From NCBI GenBank assembly GCA_013152695.1, contig JAADFV010000201.1, positions 1-8,989 on the forward strand: 8,989 bases of DNA, written 5' to 3'. The stretch is from Chloroflexota bacterium. Its GTDB lineage: Bacteria > Chloroflexota > Anaerolineae > J102. Below the pieces are notes generated by a model. The model was not told the origin of the DNA. It saw nothing but the letters and a program-made list of their open reading frames with translations, and ran no database searches. Positions 1-5,847 of this stretch are shown piece by piece. Position 1 is the stretch's first letter. Every line of letters begins with the position of its first letter. The position numbers and the translations under genes were made by a program.

Positions 1-138
1 GAAACGCTAGCGAAGGGTCTCGCGGTAGATAAATCGCTAGATTCTTCACTAGAATTGGCACCACGATGGGCCTTTTCGTGTTAATATTCGCATCCTTTTG
101 ATGTTTGTTGACCTTAAAAAGCCGTTCAGAATGACAGT
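1..138. repeat. degenerate dispersed intergenic repeat at the window edge
   Basis: On the minus strand, CTGTCATTCTGAA (137-125), then AATTCTAGTGAAGAATCTAGCG (56-35, split by my reading into AATTCTAGTGAAG and AATCTAGCG), then CGCGAGACCCTTCGCTAGCG (24-5) resemble the widespread intergenic repeat type CATTCTGAGCGAAGCGAAGAATC that often ends in a reversed copy. CTAGCG (7-12) and CGCTAG (35-40) can pair as a six-base stem. The repeat probably continues past base 1. Recognition is from memory of the repeat style, not from a search. Confidence 0.45.
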
Positions 139-203
139 TTAAAGGAGTATTTGTTAGGAAATAACGTCAACTATCCCTCATAACTTACGTGTTTGCACTT
201 AGC

Positions 204-248
204 GGGGCTGACTACTGCCTTGTTTTCTGGCAAAAAGCAGCCAGCCCC
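204..248. other. second hairpin sharing an arm with the terminator stem
   Basis: GGGGCTG (204-210) pairs with CAGCCCC (242-248), and inside it CTGC (215-218) pairs with GCAG (237-240). The arm at 243-248 is also the arm of the larger hairpin at 243-284. The two structures therefore cannot form together in one transcript. The pattern resembles an attenuator, but no plus-strand gene follows in the window, and on the minus strand the neighbour to the left is not visible. Confidence 0.5.
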
Positions 249-284
249 TTTACCCTGCTCGTGCTAGAGCAGAAGAAAGGGGCT
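243..284 (-). terminator. hairpin downstream of ftsZ, probable operon terminator
   Basis: AGCCCCTTT (243-251) pairs perfectly with AAAGGGGCT (276-284). An inner stem, CTGCTC (255-260) with GAGCAG (267-272), continues it across a three-by-three internal loop, with a six-base apical loop. On the minus strand the stem is followed after six bases by five T residues (236-232). The T tract is short and displaced, so termination may be imperfect or of mixed type. It lies 101 bases past the ftsZ stop. Confidence 0.6.
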
Positions 285-385
285 TAACCTTGCAATTATT
301 GCACACCCACTTCAAGGCAGCCATTGTCCTGGCACAAAGCCATGCTCTGTACCGGGCTACCTGCACACAGACTTACCGCTCTTGC

Positions 386-1468
386 TTATTGCTGATTACG
401 TGAGCGGGCACGGCGAAGGAAAGCGGGAATATCGATATCGTCGGCGTCGCGATCGCGACGAGGAAAGTCGATCGTCTTTCCTGGGGCCGTTCGTGGCTTT
501 TCCTGCTGCTCGACAGCCTCGAAGCCAGTAGCAATAACAGTGATGCGAAGTTCGTCGTTGAGGGTGGGGTCGATGACCGCGCCGAAGATGATGTTGGCAT
601 CGGGATGGGCGGTTCGGCGGATGATCTCGGCCGCTTCGTTGACCTCGAACAGGCTCATATCTTCACCACCTGTGACGTTGAAGAGAATACCGCGGGCGCC
701 TTCGATGCTGATGTTCAGTAGTTGCGAATGAATCGCTTCTTCAGCAGCTTGCTGGGCACGGTTTTCACCTCGTCCTGAGCCGATCGCCATGAGAGCTGCG
801 CCGCCCTCGCTCATGATGGAGCGCACGTCGGCAAAGTCCAGGTTGATCAAGCCGGGAATGGTGATGAGTTCGCTGATGCCCTGGATGCCCTGCCGTAAGA
901 CGTCGTCAGCGGTGGCAAAGGCTTCCTGGACACTGGCGCGTTTGTCTACAATCTGGAGGAGGCGGTCGTTGGGGATGACGATGAGGGTATCGACATGCTG
1001 GGAAAGGGCGGCAACGCCCTCATCGGCAAGCTGGCGGCGACGGGAGCCTTCGAAGGTGAAGGGTTTGGTGACGACGCCGATGGTAAGGGCACCGGTTTCA
1101 CGGGCAATGCGGGCGATTACAGGAGCCCCACCTGTACCCGTACCGCCGCCCATGCCGGCTGTGACGAAGATCATATCGGCGCCACTGAGGATTTCTTTGA
1201 GTTCTTCTGCCGATTCTTCAGCAGCCTGTTCTCCGATGTTGGGGGAACCACCCGATCCAAGGCCTTTGGTGAGTTTGTCGCCAATACGGACGCGCAGAGG
1301 TGCGTCTGAGAGCATCAAGGCCTGGGCATCAGTGTTGACTGCCACAAATTCGACACCTTGAATGCCTTCAGCAATCATACGGTTGACAGCATTGCCGCCA
1401 CCACCTCCTACGCCAATGACTTTGATCTGGGCGAGGTTTTCGATGTAGGGACGAGGTGCTTTACTCAT
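386..1468 (-). CDS. ftsZ: cell division protein FtsZ (tubulin-like GTPase)
   Basis: FtsZ polymerises with GTP into the Z ring at midcell. The 360 residues show [16 protein letters not shown] at 16-31, NTDAQAL at 45-51, the tubulin signature GGGTGTG at 107-113, KPFTFEG at 135-141, NDRL at 167-170 and the T7 catalytic loop NLDFADV at 209-215. A short charged linker (about 320-343) leads to the conserved C-terminal peptide [10 protein letters not shown] at 344-353, which binds FtsA and other partners, and a basic end. The start at 1468 is chosen because GGAGG lies eight bases upstream and the protein begins in the usual place; a TTG at 1501 would add 11 unconserved residues. The gene is the last of the cluster and may have its own promoter. 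No residue of the active site is missing. Confidence 0.98.
   Translation of the reverse strand: MSKAPRPYIENLAQIKVIGVGGGGGNAVNRMIAEGIQGVEFVAVNTDAQALMLSDAPLRVRIGDKLTKGLGSGGSPNIGEQAAEESAEELKEILSGADMIFVTAGMGGGTGTGGAPVIARIARETGALTIGVVTKPFTFEGSRRRQLADEGVAALSQHVDTLIVIPNDRLLQIVDKRASVQEAFATADDVLRQGIQGISELITIPGLINLDFADVRSIMSEGGAALMAIGSGRGENRAQQAAEEAIHSQLLNISIEGARGILFNVTGGEDMSLFEVNEAAEIIRRTAHPDANIIFGAVIDPTLNDELRITVIATGFEAVEQQEKPRTAPGKTIDFPRRDRDADDIDIPAFLRRARSRNQQ
429..480. repeat. cluster of three palindromes in the 3' end of ftsZ
   Basis: A perfect 10-base palindrome, ATATCGATAT, is at 429-438. A perfect 16-base palindrome, CGTCGCGATCGCGACG, is at 445-460. An 18-base near-palindrome with one mismatched pair, GAAAGTCGATCGTCTTTC, is at 463-480. 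They encode the end of the FtsZ linker and the start of the C-terminal peptide ([17 protein letters not shown]). Codons for Asp, Arg and Ile favour such sequences, so a DNA-level role is unproven. Confidence 0.7.
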
Positions 1469-1476
1469 AAATAGGT

Positions 1477-1481
1477 CCTCC
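1477..1481 (-). promoter_or_regulatory. Shine-Dalgarno site deciding the ftsZ start
   Basis: GGAGG lies eight bases before the ATG at 1468. It is the only strong Shine-Dalgarno site in front of any complete gene in this window. It rules out the upstream TTG at 1501, which would place this site inside the coding sequence. Confidence 0.85.
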
Positions 1482-1489
1482 AGACGATT

Positions 1490-1616
1490 GGGGGTGTGCA
1501 AGGTAAATGATCATACGGGCGGGCCGCAAGTTGGTAGATTGAATGAGAGAGATACGGATTTCGCGATATCGTAAGATGCTTTTTGGCGGTGATCAATTGA
1601 AAAAGAGGGGGTGTGC
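1490..1616 (-). repeat. 10-base direct repeat GCACACCCCC in the ftsZ upstream region
   Basis: Minus-strand copies lie at 1616-1607 and 1499-1490, 117 bases apart (about 11 helical turns). The first is 10 bases upstream of the candidate -35 box and the second is just upstream of the ftsZ Shine-Dalgarno site. A shorter match, GCACACCC, lies on the plus strand at 301-308, beyond the ftsZ stop. The repeats could be binding sites or chance. Confidence 0.6.
1568..1596 (-). promoter_or_regulatory. candidate sigma-70-type promoter for ftsZ
   Basis: On the minus strand TTGATC (1596-1591) and TACGAT (1573-1568) are separated by exactly 17 bases. Each matches four of six consensus bases. Transcription would begin near 1561 and give a leader of about 94 bases before the ftsZ ATG. 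The site lies in the only long spacer between genes of the cluster, where an ftsZ promoter is common in other bacteria. The box matches are modest, so this is a prediction. Confidence 0.4.
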
Positions 1617-1623
1617 CTGCTTG

Positions 1624-2838
1624 TCAGCTGGGAAGCAGATTTCGCAGCCACTGGGGAATAAGAGAACGACGGTGACTTTGTGAGCGAGTTGTCTCGTAGA
1701 CACCCTGGCGTTGTGCCCAGAGCAGGAGGCCAAAGCCGGTGGCATAGGCCGGGCTCTGCCACTGCGGAGGGATGTTGACGATGTTGGTGGGGATTCCGAC
1801 ACGGATGGGAAGTTTGAAAACTTCGCTAGCAAGTTCTTTGAGCCCGGGAAGCTGGGAGGAACCCCCTGTGAGGACGATGCCCGCCGGAAGGAGGCCATCA
1901 TAACCCGAACGGTTGATCTCCCGCAAGATAAGTTGCAGAATCTCTTCGCCACGGGCTTCCAGGATTTCGGCAATGAAACGCCGCGAGGCATTTTGCGAGG
2001 CGGAATCGCCAAAGGCTTCGGCACTGATGAAATCCTCTTCTGTGAACCATTCCGGCAGGACATGGCCATAGCGAATTTTGAGGCGTTCGGCGATGTTGTA
2101 AGGGGTACGGAGCCCCATCGCCAGATCGCGGGTGAGATGGTCTCCTCCCACCCCCAGGACGACGGTGTGCCAAACAGAGCCATCCAGGTAAATGGCGACA
2201 TCGGTGGTGCCGCCGCCAATGTCGGCGACAACGACGCCCATGTCTCGTTCTTCCTGGGTGAGAACAGCCTCACCGCTGGCCAGGGGCTCGAGCACGACTT
2301 CTTCGACATTGACGCCGTTGCCTTGAATACATTTGAGTAAGTTGTTAATAGCCGCACCAGAGCCGGTAATGACATGGGCGTTGACTTCGAGGCGATAGCC
2401 ATGCATGCCAATCGGTTCTTGCACGCCTTCTTGTTGGTCGACAGTAAAGTTGCGGGCGATGGTATGGATGATTTCGCGGTCGGCGGCGAGGGGAATGGCA
2501 CGGGCGGCATCGAGGGCACGGTCGATATCTTGACGGGTGATACTGCGGCCACGGGGGATGGCAACCGCACCTTTGCTATTGTGGGAACTGATGTGGGCGC
2601 CGACAATGCCAACGTAGGCGTTGTTGACGGTTACGCCAGCATCTTGCTCTGCTTTTTCGATCGATTCGGTTATCGCTTCTGTGGCAGCAGAGACATTGAT
2701 GACGACGCCTTTACGCAGGCCGCGGCTGCGTGTGACGCCTGCTCCCAAAAGCTGCAATCGTCCGTCAGCCATGGGTTCAGCGATGAGGGTGCATATTTTG
2801 GTGGTGCCTACGTCGATAGCGGTAATGAATTCGACCAC
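1624..2838 (-). CDS. ftsA: cell division protein FtsA (actin-like FtsZ anchor)
   Basis: FtsA is an actin-fold ATPase that tethers FtsZ filaments to the membrane and recruits later divisome proteins. The 404 residues show the phosphate-1 motif AIDVGTTK at 7-14, a 1C-type subdomain in about 85-160, the phosphate-2 motif VADIGGGTTD at 204-213, and the adenosine motif VLTGGSSQLPGL at 322-333. The C-terminus RRSLIPQWLRNLLPS is an amphipathic helix that fits the membrane-targeting sequence of FtsA. The start is GTG at 2838. No other start is possible without losing the first phosphate motif, and no start codon lies upstream in frame before ftsQ. The ribosome-binding site is weak (GAG about 12 bases upstream). 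The gene is complete and ends 155 bases before the ftsZ ATG. Confidence 0.97.
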   Translation of the reverse strand: MVEFITAIDVGTTKICTLIAEPMADGRLQLLGAGVTRSRGLRKGVVINVSAATEAITESIEKAEQDAGVTVNNAYVGIVGAHISSHNSKGAVAIPRGRSITRQDIDRALDAARAIPLAADREIIHTIARNFTVDQQEGVQEPIGMHGYRLEVNAHVITGSGAAINNLLKCIQGNGVNVEEVVLEPLASGEAVLTQEERDMGVVVADIGGGTTDVAIYLDGSVWHTVVLGVGGDHLTRDLAMGLRTPYNIAERLKIRYGHVLPEWFTEEDFISAEAFGDSASQNASRRFIAEILEARGEEILQLILREINRSGYDGLLPAGIVLTGGSSQLPGLKELASEVFKLPIRVGIPTNIVNIPPQWQSPAYATGFGLLLWAQRQGVYETTRSQSHRRSLIPQWLRNLLPS

Positions 2839-2880
2839 GGTGGTGTGTTTCTCTTTATGCGGTGGGGGAGGAGAAAGGAA

Positions 2881-3759
2881 TTAGTGCCAGTAGGGATTCT
2901 TGGGGCGCAGATCGATCAGCTTTACCTGACGCTCTTCCTGAAGCAGGCGTTTGCGGATTGCTTCCCAGAGAATGAGTTTGTTTTCCATGTCGGTGGGAGG
3001 GCCAAAGAATACATTCCAGTCTTCGGGACTGACGAACCAAAGACCTCGTTGGGCTTCGTAGCGGAAAACTTTGACCTCGGGAAGAGCGCCGTGGATACGG
3101 AGAATGGCCTTGACAACGTCGGGATTCAGGTGGAGGTCATCGATAGCCACGGCTTGGTCATCATCGATGAGCCTAACAAGCTCGGGACGTGATTCTGCTT
3201 CGGGAGCCACCCGCCCCTCTTCGCTGATCCAGAAACGTTGGTTTTGTTGAATCTGATAGATGAGAACGGGTTCCCATTCTTGTAAATGAATACGAACCCG
3301 TGCCGGCAGACCGACCTCTACAGTGGCCTTTTGTACGTGGGGAAGTTGGCTTAATTTTTGTGCGACTTCTTTGGGATTGACGAAGAAGATGCTGTCAGCA
3401 TAAATACCTGATTTGATGATGATATCGCGATCTGCGGTGTAACGGTTGTTTTCTATTTCGGCAGAGTATACATAAAATTGAAGATCGATAAAACTATACC
3501 CTATGGCCGTCAGGGCCGTCAAAAACAGGAGGAGGGCAAAGAGGTGAGAGCTATTCCAATTCGCGGTGAGATGTTTGAGTAGGGAACGGCGGCGCTTGCG
3601 GGCAGGACGGCGTGCGGGTGCTCGTGTTTTAGGCGTATCGGGCAGAAGACGTCGGGGGTCGAAAACCGCGACCGAAGGATGGGAAAAGCGCCGGCTTTTA
3701 CGACGTTTACGCTTGCTCTTTGATTTTTTACGGGAGGGGGAAGAGCGGTAGATGGGCAT
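2881..3759 (-). CDS. ftsQ: cell division protein FtsQ (POTRA domain, DivIB/FtsQ family)
   Basis: FtsQ is a single-pass membrane protein that links early and late divisome parts through its outer domain. The 292 residues begin with a strongly basic cytoplasmic tail of about 70 residues, with Lys/Arg clusters at 10-24 and 50-63. One membrane helix follows (SHLFALLLFLTALTAIGYSF, 71-90). A POTRA-like domain spans about 96-165 and includes LPHVQKATVEVGLPARVRIHLQ at 139-160, the most family-like stretch. The beta domain follows, with FWISEEGRVAP at 176-186, and the protein ends in LIDLRPKNPYW, typical of the FtsQ C-terminus. The start is an ATG 27 bases after the ddl stop, with no clear Shine-Dalgarno site. 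ftsA follows after 42 bases, the usual dcw order. Confidence 0.93.
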   Translation of the reverse strand: MPIYRSSPSRKKSKSKRKRRKSRRFSHPSVAVFDPRRLLPDTPKTRAPARRPARKRRRSLLKHLTANWNSSHLFALLLFLTALTAIGYSFIDLQFYVYSAEIENNRYTADRDIIIKSGIYADSIFFVNPKEVAQKLSQLPHVQKATVEVGLPARVRIHLQEWEPVLIYQIQQNQRFWISEEGRVAPEAESRPELVRLIDDDQAVAIDDLHLNPDVVKAILRIHGALPEVKVFRYEAQRGLWFVSPEDWNVFFGPPTDMENKLILWEAIRKRLLQEERQVKLIDLRPKNPYWH

Positions 3760-3786
3760 GGGGGAAATGCTCAGACAAAGAAAGCG

Positions 3787-4858
3787 TCAGGCTATGGGGG
3801 TGAGGGTGGTTTGGTTACGGCTTTTTTCTTGGTATCGCTCCAGGGCAAGTTCGATCAGGCGATCGATGAGCTGGGTGAGGGGCAGGCCACTGGCTGCCCA
3901 CAGTTTGGGGTACATGCTAATGGTGGTAAAACCGGGGATGGTATTGATTTCGTTGAGGTAAATTTTGCCGGATTGATCATCGAGTAAGAAATCGACTCGA
4001 CTCATGCCGCTGCCGTCGATGGCACGAAAGGCCCGGATGGCCATTTCCTGGATGGTTTTTGTCTGGGCAGGTAGCGGGGATGCGTTCTTGGCTGGCACCA
4101 TCGAGGTACTTGGCAGCATAGTCGTAAAATTCATTGCTAGGAACAATTTCGCCCGCAACTGAGACAATGGGGTCATCGTTGCCGAGAACGGAGATTTCAA
4201 TTTCACGGGCATGGGGCACAGCTTGTTCGACGATGATTTTGCGGTCATAGCGTGCCGCCAGGGTCAGGGCTTGTTGTAATTCTGCCTGATTGTGGGCTTT
4301 GCTGATGCCAACGCTGGAGCCGAGATTAGCCGGTTTGATGAAGAGGGGATAGCTTAGTTCGGCTTCGATACGGGCAATACTGCTTTCGGGGTAGGCTTCC
4401 CAGATACGGCGCAAGAGGGTGAGCCAGGGGGTTTGCCGTAAGCCGGCTGAGCGGAAAATGGCCTTGGAGATGGCTTTGTCCATGGCCACGGCCGAAGCCA
4501 TGGTGCCGCAACCCACATAGGGAATGTCGGCCAGGTCGAGGAAGCCTTGCAAGGAACCATCTTCACCGTAGGTGCCATGGAGGATTGGGAGGATGACATC
4601 GAGGTTGCCCAGGTCGGTGGGGCGGGGCCAGAGCGGGGCGGAGGCAGGGGCATTCTCGCCTTTGCTTAAGGTTTCCAGGGCCGTTTCCGAGAAAAGCCAG
4701 CGACCTTGATGGTCGATACCGATAGGGATGACCTCATAGCGGTTGCGATCGATAGCGTCGAGGACAGATTGTACGCTTTGCAGGCTGACCTCATGCTCAC
4801 TGGAGCGACCGCCGAAGAGGACGCCGACACGTAACTTGGAAGAGGAGGGTTGGATCAT
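3787..4858 (-). pseudogene. ddl: D-alanine--D-alanine ligase Ddl, interrupted by a frameshift
   Basis: Ddl makes the D-Ala-D-Ala dipeptide that MurF adds to the stem peptide. The first frame (4858 down to about 4079) encodes the N-terminal and central ATP-grasp parts: LFGGRSSEHEVS at 14-25, HGTYGEDG at 94-101, PANLGSSVGISK at 176-187 and EFYDYAAKY at 243-251, whose tyrosines fit the D-Ala-specific type, not the D-lactate type. After ...ASQERIPA the frame turns to nonsense and stops at 3977-3979 (293 residues). The true continuation lies in the +1 frame from about 4074 to 3787 and carries [18 protein letters not shown] and the nucleotide/Mg motif [10 protein letters not shown]. Joined, the protein would be about 356-358 residues, normal for the family. 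As read, the product lacks essential catalytic residues. An assembly error is as likely as a real mutation. A spurious ATG at 4248 opens the second frame early. The ATG start overlaps the murB stop by four bases. Confidence 0.93.
4070..4081 (-). other. frameshift site within ddl
   Basis: On the minus strand the bases read ATCCCCGCTACC. The upstream frame reads ATC CCC GCT ACC (IPAT) and the downstream frame reads CTA CCT (LP), one base later. Ddl proteins commonly have IPAxL here. The sequence ATCCCCGCCCCGCTACC would encode IPAPLP in one frame and contains a tandem CCCGC pair; losing one five-base unit gives exactly the observed sequence. Removing one G would also restore the frame but leave the loop two residues shorter. 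Which event happened cannot be told from this window. Confidence 0.85.
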
Positions 4859-5847
4859 AAGGCAGGGGGAGAGGGAGGATCGCCGGGCAGTGTGCTGAGC
4901 TCAGGCATTGTGCTCCAGTCGCCGACCAATTGAATTTCAGGCTGGAGGCTGATAGCAAAGCGATGATAAATAGTGTGACGGATATGGTTCATAAGTTCGA
5001 TGACATCAGTAGCGGTGGCATGACCGAGATTGACGATAAAATTGGCGTGTTTGTCGCTAACAGCGGCATCGCCGATGCGATATCCTTTGAGGCCGGCGCT
5101 TTCGATGAGACGGCCGGCATAGTCGCCGGGAGGATTTTTAAAGATAGAGCCGGCACTTTTTTCGTGGGGTTGGCTGCGGCGGCGATGCTGGATGTATCGC
5201 TCGGCCCGTTGTTTTTCTTGCTCGATATCGTTGCGCCTGAGGTGAAAGGTGGCGCTGAGCACCACCGAAGAGCCAGACTGGTTTTTGAGGGCGCTTTGGC
5301 GATAACCGAGCCGAAGTTGAGAGGGTGTGAATGTGCGAATGCGACCCTGGTGCCAGAGCGTGGCATAGTGCAAGATGTCGGCTATACTGCGGCCATGGGC
5401 ACCGGCATTGCCGGCAACGGCGCCGCCAATAGTACCGGGGATGCTTACAGCCCAGGCGAGGCCGCTAAGTTGCTGGCGAAGAGTGGCTCGGGCAAGACCG
5501 GCGAGGGCCACGCCGCTTTCGGCGGTGACGGGAGCCGGAGACCGTGATGTTTCGGGCCAAAGAATGCGTTTACAGTGGTTAAGGATCACGAGTGTGGAGA
5601 TGCCGGCATCACTGATGAGGATGTTGGTGCCGCCTCCCAAGAGAAAGAAAGGGAAGCGATGGCAGTTTAGCAGATGCAGAGCGGCAATCAAGTGGGAAAG
5701 GTTCTGGATGGTGAGTAGCCAGCGGGCGGGGCCGCCGATGTTGAAACTGGTGTAAGGGGCCAGCTGGACATTCTCTTGCAATCCGTAACGTCCCAGTGCT
5801 GCCAGTTGTTTTTGCAGCTGAGGGGACAAGTCAGGGGCTTGGGTCAC
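4855..5847 (-). CDS. murB: UDP-N-acetylenolpyruvoylglucosamine reductase MurB (type II)
   Basis: MurB uses FAD and NADPH to reduce UDP-GlcNAc-enolpyruvate to UDP-MurNAc, the step before MurC. The 330 residues contain the FAD-binding region TSFNIGGPA at 33-41, GGGTN at 71-75, SIPGTIGGAVAGNAGAHG at 135-152, LGYRQS at 180-185 and the catalytic GSIFKNP at 233-239, where Ser234 is the expected proton donor. The acidic residue in LQPEIQLVG (Glu304) completes the active site. The direct run from GYRxS to SIFKNP, without the extra domain insertion of the E. coli enzyme, marks a type II MurB. The start is GTG at 5847, inside the murC stop (GTGA), and the stop overlaps the ddl start (ATGA). These overlaps suggest translational coupling. 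A proline-rich tail follows the core. Identification is secure. Confidence 0.97.
   Translation of the reverse strand: MTQAPDLSPQLQKQLAALGRYGLQENVQLAPYTSFNIGGPARWLLTIQNLSHLIAALHLLNCHRFPFFLLGGGTNILISDAGISTLVILNHCKRILWPETSRSPAPVTAESGVALAGLARATLRQQLSGLAWAVSIPGTIGGAVAGNAGAHGRSIADILHYATLWHQGRIRTFTPSQLRLGYRQSALKNQSGSSVVLSATFHLRRNDIEQEKQRAERYIQHRRRSQPHEKSAGSIFKNPPGDYAGRLIESAGLKGYRIGDAAVSDKHANFIVNLGHATATDVIELMNHIRHTIYHRFAISLQPEIQLVGDWSTMPELSTLPGDPPSPPAL

Larger units (their letters stand above)
1..385. other. non-coding region downstream of ftsZ
   Basis: No convincing gene is present on either strand. From the ftsZ stop leftwards it holds about 100 unassigned bases, including a 13-base palindrome TGCAATTATTGCA (291-303) and a small hairpin TGGC/GCCA (330-342), then the two overlapping hairpins (204-284), then AT-richer sequence (139-203) with no feature I can support, then the repeat-like edge. 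A minus-strand frame open to the edge from about 165 down has no good start and coincides with the repeat. Confidence 0.7.

Noticed and set aside
66..101. Eleven-codon hydrophobic plus-strand frame starting at ATG 66
   Set aside because: It is too short, lacks a ribosome-binding site and lies in repeat-like sequence.
141..183. AAAGGAG followed by a TTG and ten codons on the plus strand, like a leader peptide before the hairpins
   Set aside because: The spacing is only three bases, the peptide is tiny, and no plus-strand gene follows that it could regulate.
290..385. Possible tRNA or small RNA between the ftsZ stop and the hairpins
   Set aside because: I could not fold a cloverleaf or find a tRNA T-loop motif; only short weak stems are present.
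1469..1501. Upstream TTG start for ftsZ adding 11 residues
   Set aside because: The added residues are not FtsZ-like and the strong GGAGG site would lie inside them, correctly spaced for the ATG at 1468.
1711..3192. Plus-strand open frames of 209 and 272 codons opposite ftsA and ftsQ
   Set aside because: They are antisense to conserved genes, glycine/valine/aspartate-rich in the way shadow frames are, and have no supported start or domain.
4070..4081. Programmed +1 frameshifting in ddl
   Set aside because: The site lacks a known slippery sequence for +1 shifting (such as a CCC-C run followed by a stop or rare codon), and the loop would be two residues short; mutation or error is simpler.
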